64,000 nucleotides of DNA from Herbivorax alkaliphila (lineage in GTDB: Bacteria; Bacillota; Clostridia; Acetivibrionales; Acetivibrionaceae): the NCBI RefSeq assembly GCF_030848475.1, contig NZ_JAVDDS010000016.1:1-64000 (forward strand), written 5' to 3'. The stretch's first letter is position 1, and every line of letters starts with the position of its first letter. Below, piece after piece: positions 27,403-37,879 of the stretch. Position numbers and translations under genes: made by a program. The notes under the pieces are model-generated. The model saw nothing but the letters and a program-made list of their open reading frames with translations, had not been told where the DNA came from and searched no databases.

Positions 27403-28797
27403 TTAAAATTCAGCACTATTAACGGTTCTTGGGAAAGAAATTACATCCCTAATATTTGACATGCCAGTAATATACATTATCGCTCTTTCAAAACCCAGCC
27501 CAAAACCTGCGTGTTTTGTTCCTCCATATTTTCTAATGTCCATATACCACCAGTAGTCCTCTTTATTAAGATTCAACTCATTCATTCGCTTTTCTAAAAT
27601 ATCCATTCTCTCTTCTCTCTGACTTCCTCCAATAATTTCTCCTACACCAGGCACAAGAAGATCCATGGCAGCTACAGTCTTATTGTCATCATTCAATTTC
27701 ATATAAAATGCCTTTATATCTTTAGGATAATCAGTCACAAATACAGGCTTTTTAAACACTTTCTCTGTCAAGTATCTTTCATGTTCAGTTTGAAGGTCAC
27801 ATCCCCACTCTACAGGATATTCAAATTTGTCCTTATCTTTTAATAAAATATCAACTGCTTGTGTATAAGTTACTTTTGCAAAATCAGAATTAACTACATT
27901 GTTTAATCTATCAAACAGTCCCTTGTCTACAAATTTATTAAAAAACTGCATTTCTTCAGGAGCATTTTCCATACAGTATTTTATTATATACTTTAACATA
28001 TCCTCTGCAAGCTCCATGTCATCATTAATGTCTGCAAAAGCTATTTCAGGCTCTACCATCCAAAACTCAGCTGCATGTCTTGCTGTATTGGAATTTTCCG
28101 CTCTGAAAGTAGGTCCAAATGTATATATGTCTTTAAATGCCATTGCATAAGTTTCGCCCGCCAATTGCCCACTAACTGTCAGGTTTGTTTCTTTAGCAAA
28201 AAAGTCTTTGGAAAAGTCAATTTTCTCATCTTTTTGTTTGGGTAGATTATCCATGTCAAGAGTTGAAACCCTAAACATTTCACCTGCACCTTCCGCATCA
28301 CTTCCAGTAATTATTGGTGTATGCACATATACAAAATTTCTTTCCTGAAAAAATTTATGAATTGCATAAGCAGCAAGTGACCTCACTCTAAATACAGCTG
28401 AAAATGCATTAGTTCTAGGTCTTAAATGTGCAATTGTCCTTAGAAATTCAAAAGAATGTCTTTTTTTCTGAAGCGGATAATCAGGCTGGGATAAACCTTC
28501 AATTTCTATCCTGTCTGCCTTTATTTCAAATGGCTGCTTTGCATTGGGAGTTTCAACAAGTTGTCCCTTTACAACTATTGATGATCCAACAGGAAGCTTT
28601 GCTATTTCCTTAAAATTATCTAAACGCTCATCTTCAAATATCACTTGTAGATTCTTGAAAAAAGATCCATCATTTAACTCAATAAATCCAAATGCTTTAG
28701 AATCTCTTAATGTTCTTACCCATCCAGCAACAACAATGTCATTGTTTAAATATTTTTCTGATTCCCTATATAGGCTTTTTACACTAGTAGTTTTCAT
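27403..28797 (-). CDS. asnS: Asparagine-tRNA ligase
   Basis: The 464-residue protein is a class IIb tRNA synthetase with an N-terminal OB-fold anticodon-binding domain ([20 protein letters not shown]) and a catalytic core. Motif 2 is in [21 protein letters not shown] and motif 3 in [12 protein letters not shown]. It charges tRNA-Asn directly. Together with asnA upstream it forms an asparagine supply-and-use pair. GGAG lies 11 bases before the ATG. Length matches the family. Confidence 0.96.
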   Translation of the reverse strand: MKTTSVKSLYRESEKYLNNDIVVAGWVRTLRDSKAFGFIELNDGSFFKNLQVIFEDERLDNFKEIAKLPVGSSIVVKGQLVETPNAKQPFEIKADRIEIEGLSQPDYPLQKKRHSFEFLRTIAHLRPRTNAFSAVFRVRSLAAYAIHKFFQERNFVYVHTPIITGSDAEGAGEMFRVSTLDMDNLPKQKDEKIDFSKDFFAKETNLTVSGQLAGETYAMAFKDIYTFGPTFRAENSNTARHAAEFWMVEPEIAFADINDDMELAEDMLKYIIKYCMENAPEEMQFFNKFVDKGLFDRLNNVVNSDFAKVTYTQAVDILLKDKDKFEYPVEWGCDLQTEHERYLTEKVFKKPVFVTDYPKDIKAFYMKLNDDNKTVAAMDLLVPGVGEIIGGSQREERMDILEKRMNELNLNKEDYWWYMDIRKYGGTKHAGFGLGFERAIMYITGMSNIRDVISFPRTVNSAEF

Positions 28798-28849
28798 CTA
28801 TACACTTACTCCTTTGTTAATAATATTTAACTCTAACTATTATATAATC

Positions 28850-28876
28850 AAGACAAGAGAACCGTCCCCTTGTCTT
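28850..28876. repeat. REP-like hairpin between asnA and asnS
   Basis: AAGACAAG and CTTGTCTT enclose AGAACCGTCCC. The core GAGAACCGTCCCCTTGTC resembles a short palindrome I remember from many clostridial genomes. It could end or attenuate the asnA transcript, but no T run follows on the minus strand. Confidence 0.5.
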
Positions 28877-28879
28877 TGT

Positions 28880-29902
28880 TTAAAGCAATTTTATATTTGC
28901 ACTTTCACAAGTTTCAATCATAGAATCAGGCCATATAGATGCTTGCACTTCTCCAACATGTACCTTCTTTAATATATACATACAAATTCTTGACTGGCCT
29001 ATTCCTCCCCCTAATGTATATGGAAGTTTGCCTTCTAGCAACTCTTTGTGAAATAAGAGAGTTTTCCTGTCTTCACAATCAGCTTCCCTTAATTGTCTTA
29101 ACAAAGCTTCTTCATCCACTCTAATACCCATTGAGGACATTTCCACAGCTCTATTTAGCAATGGATACCACAATAATATATCTCCATTTAAATTCCAATC
29201 ATCATAGTCAGGTGCCCTTTCATCATGTTTTGAGCCTGATTTTAATTTACACCCTATTTTCATTATAAAAACAGCTTTCTTTTCTTTTGATATTTCATCT
29301 TCTCTTTCTTCAGGAGAAAGTTCTGGGTACATATCTTCAAGTTCTTGGGTTGTAACAAAAAATATTTCATCAGGTAGTATCTTCTCAATATTTGGAAAGA
29401 TACTGTATATATAGTCCTCTGTCTCTTTTAGTACGTTGAAAATTTTCTTAACTGTTTCTTTTAACATTTCAACTTTTCTATCTTCTTTTTTTATTACAAT
29501 TTCCCAATCCCATTGATCTACATATATGGAGTGAAGATTGTCCACATCTTCATCTCTTCTTATGGCATTCATATCAGTATATAAACCTTCTCCAACATCA
29601 AAACCATATCTTCTCAAAGCCATACGCTTCCACTTAGCTAAAGAATGTACAATTTCAACCATATTTTCATTTATTGATTTTACATCAAAAGCTACAGGTC
29701 TTTCAACACCACTTAAATTATCATTCATTCCCGATTCAGGCCTTACAAAAAGCGGTGCTGATATCCTTTCTAGATTTAACTTTTTAGAAAGCTTTGACTC
29801 AAAAAAATCTTTAATTTTTTTTATTGCCTTTTCGGTATCTCTTACCGACAAAGTTGGTTTATATCCTGAAGGTATAATAAGCTTTTCACTACTGTCCATC
29901 AT
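28880..29902 (-). CDS. asnA: Aspartate-ammonia ligase
   Basis: This 340-residue AsnA protein makes asparagine from aspartate, ammonia and ATP. It is related to class II tRNA synthetases. Characteristic segments are [20 protein letters not shown] (about 44-63), [20 protein letters not shown] and the C-terminal [16 protein letters not shown]. Two ATG codons lie in tandem and neither has a clear ribosome site; the first (29902) is used here. It precedes asnS and has its own promoter and a structured leader. Confidence 0.95.
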   Translation of the reverse strand: MMDSSEKLIIPSGYKPTLSVRDTEKAIKKIKDFFESKLSKKLNLERISAPLFVRPESGMNDNLSGVERPVAFDVKSINENMVEIVHSLAKWKRMALRRYGFDVGEGLYTDMNAIRRDEDVDNLHSIYVDQWDWEIVIKKEDRKVEMLKETVKKIFNVLKETEDYIYSIFPNIEKILPDEIFFVTTQELEDMYPELSPEEREDEISKEKKAVFIMKIGCKLKSGSKHDERAPDYDDWNLNGDILLWYPLLNRAVEMSSMGIRVDEEALLRQLREADCEDRKTLLFHKELLEGKLPYTLGGGIGQSRICMYILKKVHVGEVQASIWPDSMIETCESANIKLL

Positions 29903-29976
29903 ATAAAACCGTTACGCAAAACTTATAAAACCATATAAATACCTTATCTTTAAAGTATCCTTTTTAAGGTTTTATA
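29902..29976 (-). promoter_or_regulatory. asnA leader with competing pairing arms
   Basis: On the plus strand the 9-mer TATAAAACC occurs at 29902-29910 (touching the start codon) and at 29924-29932. Its exact complement GGTTTTATA is at 29968-29976. The single upstream arm can pair with only one copy at a time, so two exclusive hairpins are possible and one masks the start. No T-box sequence was seen. Confidence 0.45.
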
Positions 29977-30098
29977 ATATCGCCTATTTTAACGTAACTC
30001 CTCCCCTCTTTTTTTCCTGCTTCATACTTTATTTCTTTACTATGTTTTAAATTTTTAAGTCTAATCTCTTGTATAATCCGATAAAATTACCAATTCAC

Positions 30099-30127
30099 AT
30101 TATATCACTTGAAACTCAAAATTCCAA
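30099..30127 (-). promoter_or_regulatory. Probable promoter of asnA
   Basis: On the minus strand TTGGAA is followed after 17 bases by TATAAT, giving a leader of roughly 190 bases before asnA. Confidence 0.6.
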
Positions 30128-30172
30128 CAGTTTCGAGTGGATTTTATAAAGGTGATGATAAAATTATTTCAC

Positions 30173-33022
30173 CTACAATACCTTAAGCTTGGGCAAAGGA
30201 TCTAGAATTCTCTTAAGAAAGTCACCTGTGTATGATTCTTTAACTTTTATTATCTCCTCTGGTTTGCCCTTTGCAACTATATAACCACCTTTGTTTCCTC
30301 CTTCAGGTCCTAAATCTATAATATAGTCAGCTGTCTTTATAACATCTAAGTTATGTTCAATTACAATCACTGTGTTTCCTGAATCAACCAACCTTTGAAG
30401 AATGTCTGTAAGCCTGTGAACATCTGCTGCGTGAAGTCCTGTTGTTGGCTCGTCCAGTATATACATAGTTCTTCCTGTACTCCTTTTAGACAATTCGGTA
30501 GCAAGTTTCACTCTCTGTGCCTCCCCACCTGAAAGAGTGGTTGAAGGCTGTCCTAATTTTATATATCCCAATCCAACATCAAATAACGTCTTAAGTTTCT
30601 TTTGAATCCTAGGTATGTTTTTAAAAAACTCAAGTGCGTCTTCAACAGTCATATCAAGAACTTCTGCAATGTTTTTGCCTTTGTATCTTACTTCAAGTGT
30701 TTCTCTGTTATACCTTTTTCCTTTACATACTTCACAGGGAACATAAATATCCGGCAAAAAGTGCATTTCTATTTTAATTATTCCGTCCCCTCTACATGCT
30801 TCACAGCGCCCTCCTTTAACATTAAAGCTAAAACGCCCTGCCTTATATCCTCTGGTTTTAGACTCTGTAGTTTCTGAAAAAATTCCACGTATAATGTCAA
30901 ATACTCCTGTATATGTTCCTGGATTAGACCTTGGTGTTCGTCCTATAGGAGACTGATCTATATCTATTACTTTATCAAGATGTTCAATTCCCTTAATATC
31001 ATCATAATCTCCAGCCTTAGTTTTAGCCCTGTTTAGTTGACTGGCTAATTTTTTGTATAAAATTTCATTTACAAAAGAGCTTTTTCCTGACCCTGAAACT
31101 CCTGTTACGCATGTAAGTATACCTAGAGGGATTTCTATATCAACATTTTTTAAATTATTTTCCCTAGCTCCAATCACTTCAACCCATTTACCATTTGGCT
31201 CTCTTCTTTTTTTAGGAACTCTAATAGATTTTTTTCCACTCAGGTACTGACCTGTAATTGATTTTGGGTTTTGTTTTATTTCTTCTATATTCCCTTTAGC
31301 AATAACTTCTCCACCATGAACACCAGCTCCTGGCCCTAAATCTATAATATAATCGGCAGCGTACATTGTATCTTCGTCGTGCTCAACTACTATCAAAGTA
31401 TTGCCTAAATCTTTCATCTTTTTAAGAGTTTTTAAAAGCCTTTCGTTATCCCTTTGATGAAGCCCAATACTTGGTTCATCTAAAATATATAAAACTCCCA
31501 TAAGACCTGAGCCTATTTGTGTCGCAAGCCTTATCCTTTGAGCTTCCCCGCCTGAAAGTGTGCCGGCCGCTCTTGATAAGGTAAGATAATCCAATCCTAC
31601 ATCAACTAAAAACCCTAACCTCTCATTTATTTCCTTCAATATTTGATTTGCTATCATCCTTTGCCTTTGTGATAAATGTATGTTTTGAAAAAATTGCTTT
31701 GCCTCTCCTATAGATATACAACTAACATCATGAATATTTTTTCCTGATACCGTAACTGCTAGACTTTCTTTTTTTAATCTAGCTCCATTACATTCTAGAC
31801 ACAGATTATTACTCATAAACTGCTCATAATACTGCTTCATGCCCTCTGACTGGGTTTCCTTATATCGTCTTTCCACACTGTTTACTATCCCCTCAAAGGA
31901 CGCTGTGAAAATTCCATTTCCATATGCCCTGTCATATTTTACAGACATCTTCTTTCCCTTTGTTCCATAAAGAATTATATTCACAATATGTTCTGGCAAA
32001 TCTTCAATTGGAGTAGAAAGACTGAATTTATAGTGTTCTGCCAGAGCGTTTATATACATGCTAGCATAACTATCACCCTTTGCTATATTCCACCCCCCAA
32101 CAACAACTGCGCCACCCTTTAATGATAATTTTTTATTTGGAATAACCAAATCAGGATCAACCTTTAATAGTGCTCCTAAGCCAGTACAATTAGGGCAGGC
32201 GCCAAATGGATTGTTAAAAGAAAACATTCTTGGTGTCAACTCTTCCATACTAATTCCACAATCATTACATGCAAAATTCTGACTAAACAAAAGCTCTTCT
32301 TTACCTACTACATCAACAATAAGTATTCCATTACTCAGTTTAAGTACAGTTTCAATTGAATCTGCAAGTCTTTTTTGTATATTGGGTTTAACTTTAATTC
32401 TGTCTACCACAATTTCAATATTATGCTTTTTATTTTTGTCAAGATCAATAGGGTCATTTACATCCATTACTTCTTTATCAACTCTTACTCTTACATACCC
32501 GGCTTTTTTTATGTCTTCTAAAAGTTTGTGATACTCGCCCTTTCTTCCTCTGACTACTGGGGCTAAAAGTTGTATCTTTTCTCCCTCATCAAGTTCCATA
32601 ACATGATCAACCATCTGATCAACAGTCTGCTGTGAAATTTCTTTACCACAGGAAGGACAATGAGGAATCCCTATTCGTGCATACAAAAGTCTTAAATAGT
32701 CATGTATTTCCGTCACTGTTCCAACTGTAGATCTAGGATTTCTGCTGGTAGTCTTTTGGTCTATAGATATTGCTGGAGAAAGCCCTTCTATATAATCCAC
32801 TTCTGGTTTCTCCATCTGGCCTAAAAACTGTCTTGCATAAGAAGACAAAGACTCCATATAACGCCTTTGACCTTCTGCATAGATAGTGTCAAAGGCAAGA
32901 GATGACTTACCAGAACCACTGACTCCTGTAACGACAACCAACTTATCTCTTGGTATTTCAACATTTACATTTTTTAAGTTGTGCTCTCTTGCACCTTTTA
33001 TAAAAATTTTATCTCTTATCAT
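30173..33022 (-). CDS. uvrA: Excinuclease ABC subunit A
   Basis: The 949-residue protein is full-length UvrA, the damage-recognition ATPase of nucleotide excision repair. It has two ABC modules, each with Walker A (GVSGSGKSS) and a signature ([24 protein letters not shown]), and zinc-binding Cys pairs in [23 protein letters not shown] and [15 protein letters not shown] precedes the ATG. It follows uvrB in the same direction, but a 321-base gap with a family II repeat separates them, so the two may no longer be one simple operon. Confidence 0.97.
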   Translation of the reverse strand: MIRDKIFIKGAREHNLKNVNVEIPRDKLVVVTGVSGSGKSSLAFDTIYAEGQRRYMESLSSYARQFLGQMEKPEVDYIEGLSPAISIDQKTTSRNPRSTVGTVTEIHDYLRLLYARIGIPHCPSCGKEISQQTVDQMVDHVMELDEGEKIQLLAPVVRGRKGEYHKLLEDIKKAGYVRVRVDKEVMDVNDPIDLDKNKKHNIEIVVDRIKVKPNIQKRLADSIETVLKLSNGILIVDVVGKEELLFSQNFACNDCGISMEELTPRMFSFNNPFGACPNCTGLGALLKVDPDLVIPNKKLSLKGGAVVVGGWNIAKGDSYASMYINALAEHYKFSLSTPIEDLPEHIVNIILYGTKGKKMSVKYDRAYGNGIFTASFEGIVNSVERRYKETQSEGMKQYYEQFMSNNLCLECNGARLKKESLAVTVSGKNIHDVSCISIGEAKQFFQNIHLSQRQRMIANQILKEINERLGFLVDVGLDYLTLSRAAGTLSGGEAQRIRLATQIGSGLMGVLYILDEPSIGLHQRDNERLLKTLKKMKDLGNTLIVVEHDEDTMYAADYIIDLGPGAGVHGGEVIAKGNIEEIKQNPKSITGQYLSGKKSIRVPKKRREPNGKWVEVIGARENNLKNVDIEIPLGILTCVTGVSGSGKSSFVNEILYKKLASQLNRAKTKAGDYDDIKGIEHLDKVIDIDQSPIGRTPRSNPGTYTGVFDIIRGIFSETTESKTRGYKAGRFSFNVKGGRCEACRGDGIIKIEMHFLPDIYVPCEVCKGKRYNRETLEVRYKGKNIAEVLDMTVEDALEFFKNIPRIQKKLKTLFDVGLGYIKLGQPSTTLSGGEAQRVKLATELSKRSTGRTMYILDEPTTGLHAADVHRLTDILQRLVDSGNTVIVIEHNLDVIKTADYIIDLGPEGGNKGGYIVAKGKPEEIIKVKESYTGDFLKRILDPLPKLKVL

Positions 33023-33211
33023 TTTTCACACCTTATTTCCTATATTTAAATATAATGTTTAGCCTATTTCTTTATACAAATACGTTGTGTTTTAGTTGTT
33101 TTAAAAAATAGCTAAATATTTATGAGCAAAAGTCTCACCATAATATTATATCAAATAAATTCTAAAAATCAAACATAAGTTCGGTAAATAAATCGGTAAA
33201 CGGTGTATATA

Positions 33212-33322
33212 TTTAATGTGAAGAGCAATGCTTTCCCTTTCCTCGTCATATTAACACGCTCTAAAACTTGCTCCACAATGTTTCTTCCATATTTTCATTC
33301 ACATAAATAACATGCACCCTTC
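33212..33322 (-). repeat. Family II dispersed repeat, copy C
   Basis: Read on the minus strand it starts GGGTGCATGTTATTTATG, continues GAATGAAAATATGGAAGAAA and CATTGTGGAGCAAGTTTTAG, then GTTAATATGACGAGGAAAG. It matches copy A over about 95 bases with scattered changes but lacks A's right half. It lies between the uvrB stop and the uvrA start. The remaining 33023-33211 shows no gene. Confidence 0.7.
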
Positions 33323-33343
33323 GGCAAAGAAATTGGATGTTAT

Positions 33344-35323
33344 TTACTTTACCTTTTCTTTTAGCTCACTTAATATGTCTCGCAGCTCTGCTGCTCTTTC
33401 AAACTGCAAGTCCGCAGCTGCTTGTTTCATCTCATCTGTAACTTTATCAATAAGCTCTTTAATTTCCTGCTTCGTCATTGTTTCACTATCTCTATCAACT
33501 TTATAATTTTCACCATCTTCTGCTACCTTAATTGTCTCTATAACATCACGAATGCCTTTTACTATACTCTTTGGAGTAATACCATGAGCTTTATTGTAAT
33601 CTATCTGTATTCCTCTTCTTCTATTTGTCTCACCTATAGCTTTTTTCATAGATTTAGTAACCACATCAGCATACATTATTACTTTCCCCTCAACATTTCT
33701 TGCCGCTCTTCCAATGGTCTGTATTAGTGACGTCTCTGAACGCAAGAACCCTTCCTTATCTGCATCCAGTATTGCAACAAGAGATACTTCTGGTAAATCC
33801 AATCCCTCTCTTAAAAGATTTATTCCAACTAAGACATCAAAAACTCCAAGTCTTAATTCTCGTATTATTTCCATTCTTTCAATGGTGTCTATATCAGAGT
33901 GAAGATATTTTACTTTAAAATCCATTTCTTTTAAATAGTCTGTCAAATCCTCTGCCATCTTTTTAGTAAGTGTAGTAACAAGTATTCTTTGATTCTTTTC
34001 AGTTCTTTCACTTATTTCCCCAATAAGGTCATCAATCTGTCCTTTAACAGGTTTTACAATCACTTCAGGATCAATTAACCCAGTTGGTCTTATTATCTGT
34101 TCAACTATTTGCTTTGAGTTTTCATTTTCATATTTTGCAGGCGTTGCACTTACAAATACAATTTGATTTATTTTCTTTTCAAACTCCTCAAATTTAAGTG
34201 GTCTGTTGTCAAATGCAGAAGGGAGCCTGAATCCATAGTCAACAAGCGACTCTTTCCTTGACCTGTCACCATTATACATTGCCCCCACCTGTGGCACAGT
34301 AACATGGGACTCATCTATTATCATTAAAAAATCTTCTGGAAAATAGTCTATAAGAGTAAAAGGAGCACTCCCGGGTTTTCTTCCACTTACATACCTTGAA
34401 TAGTTTTCTATCCCCTGACAAAATCCTACCTCCTGCATCATTTCAATATCATATAATGTCCTCTGCTCAAGCCTCTGGGCTTCTAAAAGTTTATCTTCGG
34501 ATTTTAGTTCCTTTAAACGCTCTTGAAGCTCTTTTTCAATAGATACTATGGCTTTGTCCATCTTTTCTCTGGTTGTAGCATAGTGTGACGCTGGAAAAAT
34601 TGCAACATGAGTTCTTGTACCTGCTATTTCCCCAGTAAGTGAATCCACCTCAGTAATTCGTTCAATTTCATCTCCAAAAAATTCAACTCTCAAAACTTCT
34701 TCTGAAGAAGACGCAGGAAAAATTTCTAAAACATCACCTCTTACTCTAAACCTTCCCCTTTTAAAGTCTATATCATTTCTGTCATATTGAATGTCCACAA
34801 GCTTTTTTATAACTTCATCCCGATCTTTTTGCATTCCAGGCCTTAAAGAAAGCATAAGTTCAGTATAATCTTCTGGATCACCCAAACCATATATACAGGA
34901 CACACTGGCAACAATTATAACATCTCTTCTTTCAAAAAGAGCTGCCGTAGCAGAATGCCTTAGTTTATCTATCTCATCATTTATAGAAGAATCCTTTTCA
35001 ATATACGTATCAGTAGTTGGAATATATGCTTCTGGCTGATAATAGTCATAATAACTTACAAAATACTCAACACAATTGTTGGGAAAATACTCCTTAAACT
35101 CACTGCAAAGCTGTGCTGCTAAAGTTTTATTGTGAGCAATAATCAATGTAGGTTTTTGCACTCTCTCAATAACATTTGCCATTGTAAATGTTTTACCTGA
35201 ACCAGTAACACCTAGAAGACTCTGTTCTTTAAATCCAGCATTTATACCTTCTACAAGTTTATCTATCGCCTCAGGCTGATCCCCGCAAGGCTTATAATTT
35301 GATTTTATTTTAAATTCATGCAT
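33344..35323 (-). CDS. uvrB: Excinuclease ABC subunit B
   Basis: The 659-residue protein is full-length UvrB, the helicase-like subunit that verifies damage and recruits UvrC. Walker A GVTGSGKT is at about 38-45, and the beta-hairpin region has [12 protein letters not shown]. Helicase motifs include MIIDESHV and the [13 protein letters not shown] segment, and the UvrC-binding UVR motif is at the C-terminus ([10 protein letters not shown]). AGGAGG lies 7 bases before the ATG. uvrC is not in the window. Confidence 0.97.
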   Translation of the reverse strand: MHEFKIKSNYKPCGDQPEAIDKLVEGINAGFKEQSLLGVTGSGKTFTMANVIERVQKPTLIIAHNKTLAAQLCSEFKEYFPNNCVEYFVSYYDYYQPEAYIPTTDTYIEKDSSINDEIDKLRHSATAALFERRDVIIVASVSCIYGLGDPEDYTELMLSLRPGMQKDRDEVIKKLVDIQYDRNDIDFKRGRFRVRGDVLEIFPASSSEEVLRVEFFGDEIERITEVDSLTGEIAGTRTHVAIFPASHYATTREKMDKAIVSIEKELQERLKELKSEDKLLEAQRLEQRTLYDIEMMQEVGFCQGIENYSRYVSGRKPGSAPFTLIDYFPEDFLMIIDESHVTVPQVGAMYNGDRSRKESLVDYGFRLPSAFDNRPLKFEEFEKKINQIVFVSATPAKYENENSKQIVEQIIRPTGLIDPEVIVKPVKGQIDDLIGEISERTEKNQRILVTTLTKKMAEDLTDYLKEMDFKVKYLHSDIDTIERMEIIRELRLGVFDVLVGINLLREGLDLPEVSLVAILDADKEGFLRSETSLIQTIGRAARNVEGKVIMYADVVTKSMKKAIGETNRRRGIQIDYNKAHGITPKSIVKGIRDVIETIKVAEDGENYKVDRDSETMTKQEIKELIDKVTDEMKQAAADLQFERAAELRDILSELKEKVK

Positions 35324-35715
35324 AAAACATCCTCCTTCTATCTCTAATCATATATACCACATCTAATAAACTTATCACAGGGTGCATATAGTTTTTATAT
35401 TTTAAATACACTTTTTATCATATGTCTATTTTACATTAATATTTTTGTATTGTATATTACAAACCATATTTTGGCTGTATATATTAAGGATGAAGAACAA
35501 TATTCCAGAAACTAAAATTTTTTAATGAATGGAAACTTTAACTTGAGGCATCCTCTTTACATTTATCTTATAAGTTGCATTAGATTTTAAAATATTGATT
35601 TATAAGAACTATTAATATATAGTTAATATTGTGTTCATGATTTTTCAGTAAACTTAAATACAAGGTGTTTTTTATTTATTCTTAAGATACCGTATATACG
35701 AAAGGGGACTTTATT
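35324..35715. other. Divergent upstream region of uvrB and lipoprotein gene
   Basis: No gene is supported. At 35491-35519, read on the minus strand, a fragment matches the right end of the family II repeat (ATTCCAGAAACTAAAA against ATTCCAGAAGCTAAAG). The rest is AT-rich without clear signals. Confidence 0.45.
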
Positions 35716-36471
35716 TTGTTTAAAAAAATTTTATTAATTACAATTTCAACTATACTGGCAATATCACTTTTGTCATGCCAAAATGAAACTGAGGAAACAT
35801 CAGGACAAACACCTGAAAATAATTCTGGGGAAACACTAAGAGAACAACTACCTGAAAGCATTTCTGATGATGCACCAGTAGAACAGCAAGAAAATATACC
35901 AGTAGCAGTTGTAAATGACGCTGAAATTATGTTATTTGATTTATTTGAAGTATATCAAAATTTAAATAGAAACTATATGGAAATGGGCGTAGATATTTCT
36001 GATGATGGAATAAGGGATCAAGTATTAGAAGAAGCTCTAGACACATTAATTGCATATGAAGTGCTTTTTCAAAGTGCTGTAAAGGAAGGTTATACAATTT
36101 CGCCTGAAAAATTAGATGAAGAAATAGAAACAATTAAGTCTCAATTTGAATCTGAACAAGAATTTATAGATTCGTTAGAGATGAGACAAATTACTGTAGA
36201 AGAACTAAAAGAAGACATTGAAAGAGAAATGCTTGTTTCAGATTATGTTGAAAGTACAGTTGAACAACCTGAAGTAACTGAAGAAGAAATTATGGAAATG
36301 TATGATCAATACACAGAAACACTAGAAGAAGACCCACCAGAATATGAAGATTTAAAACCACAATTAGAGCAAACAGTAAAAAATAATAAATTTTCGGAAA
36401 ATGTTGATGTATTAATAGAAAATTTAAAAGAAGATAATAAAATAGAAGTTTTCAGAGAAGAAATGGACTAA
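35716..36471 (+). CDS. SurA-N domain lipoprotein
   Basis: This 251-residue lipoprotein has a signal peptide ending in the lipobox LLSC (Cys about 21), an acidic low-complexity linker (about 22-65) and a SurA/PrsA N-terminal-like helical domain (about 66-250). The PPIase (rotamase) domain of PrsA is absent. It could be a holdase-type foldase helper at the outer face of the membrane. The start is a TTG with AAAGGGGA about 8 bases upstream. It is a single gene followed by a family II repeat and the TRAP operon. Confidence 0.78.
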   Translation: MFKKILLITISTILAISLLSCQNETEETSGQTPENNSGETLREQLPESISDDAPVEQQENIPVAVVNDAEIMLFDLFEVYQNLNRNYMEMGVDISDDGIRDQVLEEALDTLIAYEVLFQSAVKEGYTISPEKLDEEIETIKSQFESEQEFIDSLEMRQITVEELKEDIEREMLVSDYVESTVEQPEVTEEEIMEMYDQYTETLEEDPPEYEDLKPQLEQTVKNNKFSENVDVLIENLKEDNKIEVFREEMD

Positions 36472-36505
36472 GAGAAATGTTATTTATCATACTCCCCTCC
36501 TTTCT

Positions 36506-36606
36506 GGGTGCATGTTATAAATATAGAAAAAACTTATAAAACATGTTAATACGGCGTGGAGTATTAACATGTTTTATACTGGGAAACTTTAGCTTCTGGA
36601 ATGTTG
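36506..36606 (+). repeat. Family II dispersed repeat, copy B
   Basis: It begins GGGTGCATGTTAT, like copy C, and ends AAACTTTAGCTTCTGGAAT, like copy A. Between them is a perfect 18-base stem (36535-36552 with 36561-36578) with loop GGCGTGGA. The loop corresponds to the ACGTGG segment after the first stem arm in copy A. Confidence 0.7.
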
Positions 36607-36609
36607 TTA

Positions 36610-36638
36610 TTGACATAAAATACTTAGGATACTATAAT
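36610..36638 (+). promoter_or_regulatory. Perfect consensus sigma-A promoter of TRAP operon
   Basis: TTGACA and TATAAT are separated by exactly 17 bases. It directs transcription into a leader of about 148 bases before dctP. Confidence 0.8.
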
Positions 36639-36644
36639 TAAAAT

Positions 36645-36792
36645 TAAGTAGGATGGTAAAACGGTAGCAAAAAGCATAAAGATTAATGAAACTGCGTTAG
36701 TTTATTCTAATGTGCAGTTGCTATATATTTTTTGTGCAAATTACCCCTGCGAGGGGTTTTTTTTATTAATTTTTTTAGGGAGGTATCAGTAA
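36645..36792 (+). ncRNA. Structured TRAP leader RNA, attenuator arrangement
   Basis: TAGC (36665) can pair with GCTA (36720), enclosing AACTGC (36690) with GCAGTT (36714) and TTAG with CTAA. An intrinsic terminator then follows (36743-36764) before the GGGAGG site and the dctP ATG. A folded domain followed by a terminator ahead of the first gene is the layout of riboswitches and other attenuators. I do not recognise a known riboswitch class. Confidence 0.55.
36743..36764 (+). terminator. Leader terminator upstream of dctP
   Basis: ACCCCT, a GCG loop and AGGGGT are followed by a run of eight T bases in all. It lies between the promoter and the first TRAP gene. Confidence 0.8.
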
Positions 36793-37866
36793 ATGAAAAT
36801 TCAAAAGTCTCACAAATTATTAATGGGAGCAAAAAAAGTTGTGGTTAAAGGGCTTGTATTGTCAATGCTTTTTACAACTATTCTTTTAAGTGGCTGTTCA
36901 CAAACAGCTTCATTAGGAGATAGTCCTGTGGAGTTATCCCTTGCACATTTTTTTCCGGCTACTCATCCAGCCGAAAAGGAACTTGTTGAAGTGTGGGGTA
37001 AAAAAATTGAAGAAGCTACAGATGGAAAAGTTGTTATTACCAGTTATCCTGGCGAAACACTTTTAGATGCAGATGATACTTACAGTGGTGTTGTAGATGG
37101 CATAGCAGATATTGGTCTTTCATGCTTTTCTTATAATAAAGGACGTTTCCCTGTTTCAGCGGCCTTTGAACAACCTGGTATAGTTTATAAAAATTCAAAG
37201 GTTGCAAGTATGGTAGCATGGGAAGGCATTAAAAAATTAAATCCTGAAGAAGTACAGGATACGAAACTATTAATGGTAATTGCAACCGGCCCTGGTGATA
37301 TATTTTCTAAATCACCTGTAAATGACCTTGAAGATTTAGATGGTATGCAAATACGAGCTACAGGTTTAACTGCCGATACACTTGAACTATTAGGTGCATC
37401 CCCTGTTGGAATGCCACAGTCTGAAGCATATGAGGCATTGTCTAGAGGAATGGTAGCTGGAAACCTTGCACCAATTGAAGTTTTACAAACATGGAATCAT
37501 GCTGATGTAACAGACTATATTACCCAAACACCATTTTTATATAATAATCTATTTTATATAACTATGAATCTTGATACCTGGGACTCTCTTTCAACAGAAA
37601 CTCAAGACATAATTGTAGAAATTTCTGAAAATCTTCATAAAGAAGACTCAATTGCTCTTTGGGACAGACAAAATGAAGTTTCCCTTGACTGGGCTGTAAA
37701 TGAAAAAGGTATGGAGCTTATGACTCTTTCAGATGAAGAAACTCAAAAGTGGATAGAACTTGTAAAACCTTTACAAGAAAAATATGTTTCTCAAAATGGT
37801 GAAAAAGCTAAAGAGGCTTTGGAAACTGCAAAAGAACTTGCTGAAAAATATAATGAAAAGTATTGA
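36793..37866 (+). CDS. dctP: TRAP transporter substrate-binding lipoprotein DctP
   Basis: The 357-residue protein has a long N-terminal signal with lipobox LLSGC (Cys about 35) and a DctP-type solute-binding fold. Recognisable parts are LSLAHFFPATHPAEKELVE, the central ATGPGDIFSK region and the binding-site Arg in LDGMQIRATG. It captures an organic anion, probably a carboxylate, for the DctQM membrane pair. The exact ligand cannot be read from the sequence. GGGAGG lies 9 bases before the ATG. Expression is likely controlled through the leader terminator. Confidence 0.9.
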   Translation: MKIQKSHKLLMGAKKVVVKGLVLSMLFTTILLSGCSQTASLGDSPVELSLAHFFPATHPAEKELVEVWGKKIEEATDGKVVITSYPGETLLDADDTYSGVVDGIADIGLSCFSYNKGRFPVSAAFEQPGIVYKNSKVASMVAWEGIKKLNPEEVQDTKLLMVIATGPGDIFSKSPVNDLEDLDGMQIRATGLTADTLELLGASPVGMPQSEAYEALSRGMVAGNLAPIEVLQTWNHADVTDYITQTPFLYNNLFYITMNLDTWDSLSTETQDIIVEISENLHKEDSIALWDRQNEVSLDWAVNEKGMELMTLSDEETQKWIELVKPLQEKYVSQNGEKAKEALETAKELAEKYNEKY

Positions 37867-37879
37867 TGGTGATTTTAAC

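Noticed and set aside
29902-30127. Asn-specific T-box before asnA
   Set aside because: The conserved T-box AGGGTGG...GCG segment is absent, and no terminator stem with T run was found.
36645-36792. Known riboswitch or T-box in the TRAP leader
   Set aside because: No T-box sequence, no purine, SAM, c-di-GMP or similar core that I could recognise; kept only as an unclassified leader.
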